Shown: piece by piece, positions 6,866 to 13,035 of the stretch | Layout of the letters: every line of letters starts with the position of its first letter | Numbering within the stretch: the stretch's first letter is position 1 | Assembly (NCBI GenBank): GCA_004555535.1 | Contig: SFHU01000084.1 | Span: forward strand, 1 to 13,035 | From: Clostridiales bacterium | GTDB lineage: Bacteria; Bacillota; Clostridia; Christensenellales; Aristaeellaceae | Length of the DNA: 13,035 nucleotides | Direction: 5' to 3' | Translations under genes and position numbers: made by a program | Notes under the pieces: generated by a model | The model's input: only the letters and a program-made list of their open reading frames with translations | Database searches by the model: none | What the model was told of the DNA's origin: nothing

Positions 6866-6937
6866 CTTGAATCTCTTCTGGGCAGGCATTGCCCGCGCAC
6901 CGAGCGGGGCCCATTTTCCGCCTGTCAGGAGGACAAC

Positions 6938-7675
6938 ATGACGCATCAGGAAGCGACGATTCTCCTCGTCGGCTACGGCTGGTTCCGCGGCATCCCGGAG
7001 GGGGAGATCAACAACGCCGAGGCGATTGCCCGCGCGCTCGATGGGGAATTGCTCACAGCGCAGGACGGCACAGTAGGCCGCATTCACAGTCTGATCGCCC
7101 CCGTGACCTGGGACGGCGCGTTCGCCCCGGTCGAGGCGGCTGCGCTCGCGCTGCGCCCGCAGATCATCCTCGCGCTGGGCACGGACGCGGCCTCGCCCGC
7201 GCTGCGCCCGGAGCCCTACGGGGTCAACTGGTGCGAGGGGCGCGACGCCCGGCCGGACGATCCCGGCGCGGAGAGCGAGCGCAGCGGCGAGCTGATCCCG
7301 GGCGGCGAGCCGGCGCTGCGCGGCACGCTGCCCTTTGAGGCGATGACGCGCGCGATGCTGTGCGCAGGCATTCCCGCCTACATGGGCTCCCTGCAGGAGG
7401 GCGAACCGGGCGCGCGTCCCTGCGCCACGACAGGGTTCTACCTGTGCAACCTGATGGCCTATCGCCTCGCGCATTTTGCGAAGACCGCGCCCTTCCCGGT
7501 GCGCACGGGCTTCATGCACGTGCCCAACCAGCCCGCCTATGCCGCTGCGCGGCGTCTGCGGCGTCTTGAAGCCGAGCCGGAGGCGCTCTCCCAGCCCATC
7601 TACGCCTCCATGACGCTTGCGCAGATGGTGGAGGGCGTGCGCGTCGCGCTTGCCGCCTGCCTGGCGGCGGGCTGA
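6938..7675 (+). CDS. pcp: Pyroglutamyl-peptidase I-like cysteine peptidase (family C15)
   Basis: Family C15 enzymes remove N-terminal pyroglutamate from peptides in the cytoplasm. The 245-residue product keeps the three catalytic positions: Glu92 in RPEPYGVN, Cys170 in GFYLCNLMAY and His194 in GFMHVPNQP. The Cys to His distance is 24, as in Bacillus Pcp (Cys144, His168). Asn97 and the RPDDPG turn at 105-110 also fit. The Glu to Cys distance is about 78 instead of about 63, so there is an insertion near 110-130, and the N-terminal GFxxFG motif is altered to GYGWFRG. These changes leave some doubt about substrate. AGGAGG lies 5 bases before the ATG. The gene lies 72 bases past the ldh terminator, so it has its own transcript start, although no clear promoter is seen. 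The TGA stop sits in the loop of a GCGGGC/GCCCGC hairpin, and the 3' end lies in a tandem duplication. Confidence 0.85.
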   Translation: MTHQEATILLVGYGWFRGIPEGEINNAEAIARALDGELLTAQDGTVGRIHSLIAPVTWDGAFAPVEAAALALRPQIILALGTDAASPALRPEPYGVNWCEGRDARPDDPGAESERSGELIPGGEPALRGTLPFEAMTRAMLCAGIPAYMGSLQEGEPGARPCATTGFYLCNLMAYRLAHFAKTAPFPVRTGFMHVPNQPAYAAARRLRRLEAEPEALSQPIYASMTLAQMVEGVRVALAACLAAG

Positions 7676-7738
7676 GCCCGCACCCACTTCCGAACCGCTT
7701 GTCTATCATTCATTTTTCTGCGCACGTGGCCGCAGATT
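7646..7738 (+). repeat. Tandem duplication copy 1: end of pcp plus downstream hairpins
   Basis: This is a 93-base unit abutting a 94-base second copy at 7739-7832. The shared skeleton is GCGCTTGCCGCCT at the start, GGGCTGAGCCCGC, then ATCATTCATTTTTCTGCG, and GTGGCCGCAGATT at the end. Copy 1 contains the last codons and the stop of pcp. Copies differ by several substitutions and two small indels, so the event is not recent. Confidence 0.88.
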
Positions 7739-7832
7739 GCGCTTGCCGCCTACCGGGCGGCGGCGGGCTGAGCCCGCATCCCGGCAAACCGCCTGTCCAT
7801 CATTCATTTTTCTGCGGACGTGGCCGCAGATT
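7739..7832 (+). repeat. Tandem duplication copy 2: pcp-tail remnant and terminator hairpin
   Basis: This is the second copy of the unit at 7646-7738. It carries a non-coding remnant of the pcp tail with the same GGCTGAGCCC stop hairpin. In this copy the final hairpin is perfect (CTGCGG/CCGCAG), while copy 1 has CTGCGC and one mismatch. The spacer 7676-7860 otherwise holds no gene. Confidence 0.88.
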
Positions 7833-7840
7833 GTCTTTTT
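7812..7840 (+). terminator. Intrinsic terminator between pcp and the D-cysteine desulfhydrase gene
   Basis: CTGCGG (7812-7817) pairs with CCGCAG (7824-7829) around a 6-base loop and is followed by ATTGTCTTTTT. The short stem makes it moderate in strength. Because it ends only 20 bases before the next start codon, it could alternatively act as a leader hairpin for that gene. Confidence 0.6.
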
Positions 7841-7860
7841 AGGATTCAAGGAAAGGATGA

Positions 7861-8925
7861 ATGCTCATGAACGCCAGAATCGACGAGGTGCTTCCCCGTT
7901 TTGACACGCTGCCGCGCGCTTCGCTCGGCTTCTTCCCCACGCCGCTGCAGCGGCTCGACCGGCTCAGCGACAGGCTGGGCGTGAACCTGTACATCAAGCG
8001 CGACGACTTCACCGGCATGAGCCTCTTCGGCGGCAACAAGGTGCGCAAGCTCGAGTTCCTGCTGGGCGAGGCAAAGAAGAACGGCTGCGAATACGCGGTC
8101 ACCTACGGCGCGACGCAGTCCAACCACGCGATGGAGACCGCGACGGCCTGCCGCCGCCTGGGCATGAAGCCGATTCTCTACCTGACCGCCGTCGTCCCGC
8201 CGGACGAGGCGGACGTGCGCGCGAACCTGCTGCTTGACCGGATGCTCGATGCGGAGATTCACATCGTGCCCATCGAGCCGGGCGAGACGGAGGCCGAGGC
8301 CGAGGCGCGCTCCTTCGTCATGGGCGCGGCCCGCGCGGCGGAGCTGACGCTCGGCGGCCGGCCCTGCATCGACATCCCGATGGGCGGCGCGGCGCCGGTC
8401 GGCTCCGTGGGCTTTGCGCTGGGCTATGTCGAGCTGGCGCAGCAGCTGGGCGCGCTGGGCTTGACCGCCGACTATCTCTTCCACTCCACCGGCACGGGCG
8501 GCACGCTCGCCGGCCTGGCCGCTGGCCGCAAGCTGCTCTACGACGGCACGCGGATCATCTCCGTCTCCGCCAGCCCGAAGGATCCCGTCGCCTATCCGCG
8601 CAAGGTCGCCGAGCTGGGCAACACCGTGCTGCGCATGCTGGGCAGCACGCTGTCGATCGACCCGGAGCTCGACCTTTGCGTCGACACGAGCTACTACCTG
8701 CCCGGCTACGAGCAGCCCAACGCCGCGGCGAGCGAGGCCATCCGCCTGCTCGCGCGCGAGGAGGGCCTGTTCCTCGATCCGGTCTACACCGGCAAGGCGT
8801 TCGCGGGCATGCTCGACTACATCCGCACGGGCCGCGTCGCGCAGGGCGACACCGTCGTCTTCTGGCATACCGGCGGCGCGACGGCGCTGTTCGCCGAGCG
8901 GGAGATTCTGGGGGATGTGTTTTGA
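7861..8925 (+). CDS. dcyD: D-cysteine desulfhydrase-family PLP enzyme
   Basis: This is a fold-type II pyridoxal-phosphate enzyme of the ACC deaminase/D-cysteine desulfhydrase family; D-cysteine desulfhydrase makes pyruvate, H2S and ammonia. The PLP lysine is Lys60 in FGGNKVRKLEFLL. The substrate-side TQSNHA is at 85-90 (Ser87), the phosphate-binding TGTGGT loop at 210-215, and DPVYTGKAFAGM at 306-317. Two positions speak against ACC deaminase: PGYEQPN (281-287) has Gly where ACC deaminases have Glu (PEYG), and HTGG (336-339) has Thr where they have Leu (HLGG). L-cysteate sulfo-lyase (CuyA) is a close relative and cannot be excluded. The length of 354 is slightly above the usual 320-340. AAGGAAAGG precedes both ATG 7861 and in-frame ATG 7867; either could be used. 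No promoter is obvious between the terminator-like hairpin and the start. Confidence 0.87.
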   Translation: MLMNARIDEVLPRFDTLPRASLGFFPTPLQRLDRLSDRLGVNLYIKRDDFTGMSLFGGNKVRKLEFLLGEAKKNGCEYAVTYGATQSNHAMETATACRRLGMKPILYLTAVVPPDEADVRANLLLDRMLDAEIHIVPIEPGETEAEAEARSFVMGAARAAELTLGGRPCIDIPMGGAAPVGSVGFALGYVELAQQLGALGLTADYLFHSTGTGGTLAGLAAGRKLLYDGTRIISVSASPKDPVAYPRKVAELGNTVLRMLGSTLSIDPELDLCVDTSYYLPGYEQPNAAASEAIRLLAREEGLFLDPVYTGKAFAGMLDYIRTGRVAQGDTVVFWHTGGATALFAEREILGDVF

Positions 8926-8939
8926 TACTGTTTGATCTC

Positions 8940-8977
8940 AAAAACGGGGCTGCTCTCCCGCACGGGAAAGCAGCCCC
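8940..8977. terminator. Bidirectional intrinsic terminator between convergent genes
   Basis: GGGGCTGCT (8946-8954) pairs with AGCAGCCCC (8969-8977), with an inner TCCC/GGGA stem and a GCAC loop. On the minus strand it is followed by GTTTTTGAG (T run at 8940-8944), ideal for ending the large Cys/His gene. On the plus strand it is followed by ATTCCTATGTCCTTTT, weaker but usable for the gene ending at 8925. Confidence 0.88.
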
Positions 8978-8998
8978 ATTCCTATGTCCTTTTGACCA

Positions 8999-11900
8999 TC
9001 AGCCCACGCGCCCGAAGGCGGTAAGGTCGACGCGCTCGAAAATCCACTGTCCGTCCGTGTCGAGGTAGAACTGGTAGCGCTCCACGCGCGCGAAACCGTC
9101 TACGACGATTTGCACGTCGATGGTGAAGGAGCGAACCCGTGTCCCGCCGGAGATGCGCTCCGTCACCGGGAAGTACTCCCCAAGCAGCGCCTCGAACTCG
9201 GCCTTCTCCTGTGCGGTCATCGAGCCGATGCGCGCGGCGATTTCATCCATGAGCCTCTTCGCCTCGTCGGAGAGCTCGAGGCGCATCGTCCCGACCGCGT
9301 CCGTCACGGCGTCGTCAAGGCCGATGGCACTGAGCGTCACAAGCATTTGCTCCTGCAGGGTCAGCGTCCTGAGGGCGCTGTATTCCTCCGCGGTCAGAAT
9401 TTCCTGCGTGCCGAGCACCACGGTATCCGCGTCACGGCTCTCAAGCAGTGCGCCGTCGACAACCTCAAGCAGCGCGCTGACGACACCCTGCTTCACCGGC
9501 ACAGGCGTGGGCGTCACGGTCGGGGTACCGGAGCTGCCGGAGCTACCGGAGCTGCCGGAGGAGGACGAGGTCTTTTGCGTGCCGCAGAACGTGCACACGC
9601 CGCTGCCATTGAAGCTGTGCGCCTGCTCAAAGCGCTTGTTCTCCGCGATCAGCTTCCACTCGCTGTGCGCACCGCAGTCCGGGCAAATCCACTGCTCCCA
9701 CTGGTCGGCGGCAAAGCTGTGCTTGCTGCCGCTCTCCACCCTTGCGTCGTGGATGAGGTCGTATTCCGTCACGGTCCTGGCGTTCTTGTGCGTGCAGGTG
9801 TTCTTGTAGCCGCACTCCACGCAGACGTTGTCCTTGCCGTAGGTGTGCTCCTGCGCCACCTTGGCATCCAGCACCACCTTCCGGCTGAATTCCTTGCCGC
9901 AGAGCTCGCACTCCTCCCGCTCCTCCACGTCATAGATGGCGGCATGGGTCTTGGCGGTGATGTCGGTATAGCCCTTGGGCTCAAGGCCCTCACGGATCAT
10001 AGTCGTCGTGCTGACCTTCTCGTGCTTGCAGGTGCTCTGGCTGTAGGCCATGTAGCCGCAGCGCAGGCACTCCGCTCCTTCGTCGTCATAGGCCAGATAC
10101 GGCTCGTGGCTCTCGTTGAAGGTCGCGCCCTTCTGCACGACGGCGTAGTTCAGCACAGCCCAGCAGTCGGGGCAGAAATCATAGCTGACGACATCCGCCT
10201 TCAGGACGTGCCTGGATTTATCGGAGGAGATGACCTGAATCGTGCTGTAATCGATGTCGCGCACGTGCTCAAGGCTCGGGTGCTTGCAGACGATTTCGCT
10301 CTCCTTCGCGCCGCACTGCGTGCATACGCCCTTCAAATTGAAGGTGCACGAATCCACGGACGTCAAATCCGTGTACAGCGGCTCGTCAAGTCTCCACTTG
10401 GCGCCGCAGTCCGGGCAGCTGTAATGGACGTACATATCGAAGGTGACGGTATGCGTGCCGTTGCCGTTGGGCGTCACGCGCTGGTTGGCAACCGCCATCG
10501 TGCTCTCGGCCGCCTCGTGCGCGCAGTCCCCCATGCTGTAGCCGCAGACGGTGCACTTGCCGTCATCGCCGTACTTGTGGGATTCAATCACATACTGGTT
10601 GGCCTTCACCACCCTTTCGCCCAGCCACCAGCCGCAGTCCTGGCAGACCGTGCGCTCCCACTCATCCGCATAGAAGCTATGGAAACGCTCGTCCATTTCG
10701 AGATTGCGGATCAGTCCGTAGAAGGTTTCCTTCTTCGTGTTCCCGTGCTTGCAGGTGTTCACGTAGCCGCAGGCGGTGCACTTGCCGTCCCTGTCGTACT
10801 CGTGTGCCGCGGTCAGCTCGACGTTCCGCAGGGCCTTCGTCGAAAGCTCCCGGTCACAGTCATCGCAATATGTGGTCTCCTGCGCGTCGCAGATGACGGT
10901 GTGCTCCTCCGCCGTCACCTTGATAACCTTCGTGACGGGCAAGTTCCACTCCCTGTACAGCTCCGTCGTGGCCTTTTCATGCCCGCAGCCGGGCACCGCA
11001 TGGCCGCACAGGCCGCAGGCCAGTCCATCCTCCGTCTCCTCGGAATACCATGCGTCGTGCCTCTCCTTGAAGGTCGCCTTTTCCTGAATGGTTTTGCTGC
11101 TGATTTCCGCATAGCAGTCCGAGCAGCGGGTGTCCTCGATGACATCCGCCTGATAGACGTGGTAGGTGTCGTCCTTAGAAATCACCTTGCAATTGTCAAT
11201 GTCGACGCGAATCTCCGTGAAGGTATTCGTGTGCAGGCACGTTTGGGAGGAAATGGGCATACCGCACTGGATGCACAGGCCTCCCTCCTCGTTCCAGCAA
11301 TCCTCGACGATGGTCAGATCCTTCCAGGCAGGCTCCGCGTCCTGCCATCTCATGCCGCAGCGGTCACACCGATGGAAGATGTACTGGTCGTACATGATTT
11401 CGTGGGTGCCGTCGCCGTTTTTCTTCGTCACGCGGACGTTTTCCATTTTGAACCAGCTCCGCGCGTCCTCGTGCGTGCAGGTCGTCTTCCGGCGGCAGGT
11501 ATAGCACACGCCGTTGTCGTCATAGATGTGGCGCTCCTGGACGTAGGCGTTCTGGGCTTCCAGCTCATATCCGAAGGATTCGTGGCAGTCCAGGCAGTAC
11601 CAGTACGTCACCTTGTCGGCATAAAAGCTGTGCGTCGCCTCGTCGACGTACTTGACATCGCGCTCGTTGGAATAGTAGCTCTCCTTTTTCTTATTCGAAT
11701 GGGCACAGGCGTTTTTGTTGCCGCAGTACCGGCACACGCCGTCTCTGTCGTAGTCATGGTCCTCCGTCAGCTCGACGCTTTGCTCAATCCACCTGTTCTG
11801 CAATTGACCACAGTCCTCGCAGTGGGTCACAAGCTCCCTGTCGCACAGGATGGTATGCTGCTTCGCATCGCTGCTGATGACCTTCTGAACGATAACCTCT

Positions 11901-13035
11901 CCGTAGCCCGTATCCGTGTTCTGGTGCGTGCAGGCCAGCGTATAGCCGCAGGTGCTGCAGATTGTGTCCTCCCCGGTATGGGCGTCGTAGCTGTGTCTCT
12001 CGGTGATGGTAGCGTTCTGCTGCAGGAGCGTCCTCTCGCCCACGATGCTGTGACAGTCGGTACAATACTCATAGGTATAAAAGTCCGCCAGGCGGGTGTG
12101 GCCGTTCTCGTCGCTGGAGACGACCTCCTTGCACTCCCTGTCCGTCATCGCGGTCTTGTTCGCGTGCGCGCAGGCCTGATAGTCCGCGCCGCACACGCAC
12201 TTGCCGTTGCCCGCATCATAGCAGGGATCGGTGGACTCGACGCCGGTCTTGACAGGCTCGTCGGAATACCAGCTTCTGGAGCAGACATTGCAGCGATACT
12301 GGATGTACACGTCGCGATAGGTCTTGTGCCTGCCTCCGCCCAACGGCTCGCCAACCCGATAATTCCGGCCGGCGAAGGAGGTGTCAATCTTGCTCTCGTC
12401 CTCGTGCTGGCATTCGATCGCACCGCAGACGCACTTGCCGTCCGTATAGCTGTGCTCCTCGGAGCGCGAGTCGAAGCTCAGGGACTTCTTCTCGACATAC
12501 CCGCAGTCCGGGCACGTCGAGTCGCAGTACACCCTCCAGCTGTGCAAGTGCGTATCGCCCTCGTTGAGATACGGGTCATCCTCCGTGTACTCGTCGCCGC
12601 CGACGCTGCCGCTGTGGTCACACACCGTGCCGCAGACGCAGACGTACTCCTCGCCGTTCAGGTCGTAGCTGTGCCGCGCGGTGAACAGCCGGTAATCCTC
12701 CGAGCGCGCCACGACGACTGTGCTCGTCCCGCAAATCTCGCAGGACTCCGTCATCGAATACAGGGCCAGATAGCTGTGCAGATTCCCCTCGATGGGCTTG
12801 TACTCCTTCTCCGTGTCCGGAATCGCCGCATAGCTCTGCGTCTTGGTGTGCTCACACACGGCACTGCTCAGGATCATCAGCGCCATATTCTGCCCGGGCA
12901 GCGCTTCGCGGTCCTCCCCCTCTTCCTTGCCGGGGTTCTCCGGGTCAGCCGGCTCTGTCGGCTCGGTCGGCGTTGTCGGCTCGGTCGGCGTCGTCGGCTC
13001 GGTCGGCGTCGTCGGCTCGGTCGGCGTCGTCGGCG
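8999..13035 (-). CDS. Giant Cys/His-module protein with nested repeats (N-terminus beyond right edge)
   Basis: The frame stays open upstream of the first internal ATG (12886) to the window edge, so that ATG is not the start; 1344 residues are visible and the N-terminus is missing. Visible residues 1-27 are PTTPTE repeats, then an acidic linker to about 59. Residues 60-1155 hold fourteen modules of 70-86 residues, each with CxH, a His near 26, CxxC near 38-41, His or Cys near 60 and CxxC near 68-71. Modules 3-14 form three A-B-C-D blocks. A Ser/Gly linker (about 1156-1169) and a TPTVTPTPVP stretch lead to a cysteine-free C-terminal domain of about 162 residues, helical first and then beta-rich (FTIDVQIVVDGFARVERYQFYLD). 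By analogy with the paralogue at the left edge it should be secreted, but no signal peptide is visible here. No LPxTG or membrane helix closes the C-terminus. The function is unknown; metal binding or a stiff surface stalk are inferences. Confidence 0.88.
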   Translation of the reverse strand, partial: PTTPTEPTTPTEPTTPTEPTTPTEPTEPADPENPGKEEGEDREALPGQNMALMILSSAVCEHTKTQSYAAIPDTEKEYKPIEGNLHSYLALYSMTESCEICGTSTVVVARSEDYRLFTARHSYDLNGEEYVCVCGTVCDHSGSVGGDEYTEDDPYLNEGDTHLHSWRVYCDSTCPDCGYVEKKSLSFDSRSEEHSYTDGKCVCGAIECQHEDESKIDTSFAGRNYRVGEPLGGGRHKTYRDVYIQYRCNVCSRSWYSDEPVKTGVESTDPCYDAGNGKCVCGADYQACAHANKTAMTDRECKEVVSSDENGHTRLADFYTYEYCTDCHSIVGERTLLQQNATITERHSYDAHTGEDTICSTCGYTLACTHQNTDTGYGEVIVQKVISSDAKQHTILCDRELVTHCEDCGQLQNRWIEQSVELTEDHDYDRDGVCRYCGNKNACAHSNKKKESYYSNERDVKYVDEATHSFYADKVTYWYCLDCHESFGYELEAQNAYVQERHIYDDNGVCYTCRRKTTCTHEDARSWFKMENVRVTKKNGDGTHEIMYDQYIFHRCDRCGMRWQDAEPAWKDLTIVEDCWNEEGGLCIQCGMPISSQTCLHTNTFTEIRVDIDNCKVISKDDTYHVYQADVIEDTRCSDCYAEISSKTIQEKATFKERHDAWYSEETEDGLACGLCGHAVPGCGHEKATTELYREWNLPVTKVIKVTAEEHTVICDAQETTYCDDCDRELSTKALRNVELTAAHEYDRDGKCTACGYVNTCKHGNTKKETFYGLIRNLEMDERFHSFYADEWERTVCQDCGWWLGERVVKANQYVIESHKYGDDGKCTVCGYSMGDCAHEAAESTMAVANQRVTPNGNGTHTVTFDMYVHYSCPDCGAKWRLDEPLYTDLTSVDSCTFNLKGVCTQCGAKESEIVCKHPSLEHVRDIDYSTIQVISSDKSRHVLKADVVSYDFCPDCWAVLNYAVVQKGATFNESHEPYLAYDDEGAECLRCGYMAYSQSTCKHEKVSTTTMIREGLEPKGYTDITAKTHAAIYDVEEREECELCGKEFSRKVVLDAKVAQEHTYGKDNVCVECGYKNTCTHKNARTVTEYDLIHDARVESGSKHSFAADQWEQWICPDCGAHSEWKLIAENKRFEQAHSFNGSGVCTFCGTQKTSSSSGSSGSSGSSGTPTVTPTPVPVKQGVVSALLEVVDGALLESRDADTVVLGTQEILTAEEYSALRTLTLQEQMLVTLSAIGLDDAVTDAVGTMRLELSDEAKRLMDEIAARIGSMTAQEKAEFEALLGEYFPVTERISGGTRVRSFTIDVQIVVDGFARVERYQFYLDTDGQWIFERVDLTAFGRVG
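9527..9568 (-). repeat. Ser/Gly linker microrepeat (SSG units)
   Basis: Tandem 9-base units, AGCTCCGGN on the coding strand, encode SSSSGSSGSSGSSG. They form a flexible hinge between the Cys/His array and the C-terminal domain. Such a microrepeat can change length by slippage. Confidence 0.85.
9569..10525 (-). repeat. Four-module block A-B-C-D, copy 3 (modules 11-14)
   Basis: This covers residues 837-1155 of the right-edge protein. Module marks: A has DEPLYTDLTSVDSC, B has VISSDKSRH and GATFNESH, C has TAKTH and EHTYGKDNVC, D has KHSFAADQW. They align with the same-order modules of copies 1 and 2. Confidence 0.85.
10526..11479 (-). repeat. Four-module block A-B-C-D, copy 2 (modules 7-10)
   Basis: This covers residues 519-836. 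Module marks: A has DAEPAWKDLTIVEDC, B has VISKDDTYH and ATFKERH, C has AEEHTVICD and HEYDRDGKC, D has RFHSFYADEW. Confidence 0.85.
11480..12412 (-). repeat. Four-module block A-B-C-D, copy 1 (modules 3-6)
   Basis: This covers residues 208-518. Module marks: A has SDEPVKTGVESTDPC, B has VVSSDENGH and NATITERH, C has AKQHTILCD and HDYDRDGVC, D has ATHSFYADK. Confidence 0.82.
12953..13035 (-). repeat. 18-bp tandem repeat encoding PTTPTE, running off the right edge
   Basis: At least four 18-base units encode PTTPTE, followed by PTEPADPENPGKEEGEDRE. This is a proline/threonine/glutamate linker of the type found in extracellular proteins. The units are nearly identical at the DNA level, so copy number probably varies among strains. 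The full length is not visible. Confidence 0.9.

Noticed and set aside
5777..8868. Long minus-strand open frames at 5777-6598, 6779-7687 and 7846-8868
   Set aside because: They are antisense to ldh, pcp and the PLP enzyme gene, whose plus-strand products carry intact catalytic motifs.
7861..8925. ACC deaminase
   Set aside because: The two positions that separate ACC deaminase from D-cysteine desulfhydrase are Gly (PGYE) and Thr (HTGG) here, not Glu and Leu.
9569..12412. CRISPR array or DNA-level tandem satellite
   Set aside because: The periodicity is in the protein (Cys/His spacing); the DNA copies are diverged, of variable length and continuously coding, with no short identical repeats and unique spacers.
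8999..12886. Start of the large Cys/His gene at the internal ATG 12886
   Set aside because: The same frame continues upstream through a PTTPTE linker to the window edge, and no ribosome binding site precedes 12886.
8999..13035. Metallothionein
   Set aside because: Cysteines are sparse (about six per 78 residues), occur as spaced CxxC pairs with His in large ordered modules, and the protein is far longer than any metallothionein.

Overview
The window looks like chromosomal DNA of a high-GC Bacillota, most likely a gut-type Clostridia lineage. The evidence is strong AGGAGG-type ribosome binding sites, consensus sigma-A promoters (TTGACA with 17-18 bp to TACAAT or TATGAT), an L-lactate dehydrogenase of the Firmicutes type, and secreted Cys/His-module proteins of a style I associate with gut Firmicutes. 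The genus cannot be fixed from the sequence. I see no RNA genes, CRISPR array, transposase, phage gene or integrase.

Layout, left to right. (1) 1-2072, minus: the N-terminal 690 residues of a secreted protein with tandem CxH...H...CxxC...H...CxxC modules; the gene runs off the left edge. It has its own near-consensus promoter. (2) 2306-3808, minus: a 500-residue signal-peptide protein with Ig-like repeats and one C-terminal membrane helix, followed by a terminator. (3) 3947-4234, minus: a 95-residue protein with a very acidic tail. (4) 4263-4392: a cluster of four short hairpins plus a longer inverted repeat. (5) 4438-5559, minus: an aldo/keto reductase with a C-terminal 2x[4Fe-4S] domain, read from a clear promoter. 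(6) 5837-6802, plus: L-lactate dehydrogenase with its own terminator. (7) 6938-7675, plus: pyroglutamyl-peptidase I-like protein; its 3' end and downstream hairpin region are tandemly duplicated. (8) 7861-8925, plus: D-cysteine desulfhydrase-family PLP enzyme. (9) 8999 to the right edge, minus: a second, larger protein made of the same Cys/His modules, convergent with (8) and separated from it by a bidirectional terminator.

The central enzymes are ordinary fermentation, redox and amino-acid salvage functions: lactate formation, an Fe-S oxidoreductase, removal of N-terminal pyroglutamate, and D-cysteine breakdown to pyruvate, H2S and ammonia. They do not form one obvious pathway. ldh ends in a strong terminator, and each plus-strand gene is separated from the next by more than 130 bases.

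The most unusual content is the pair of Cys/His-module proteins at the two ends. The right-hand one shows nested order: fourteen modules of about 78 residues, of which modules 3-14 are three copies of a four-module block A-B-C-D of about 315 residues. Each module carries about eight regularly placed Cys/His positions. In every A-type module one His is replaced by Cys, which is what would be expected if these residues bind metal. Function, metal content and surface attachment remain inference.
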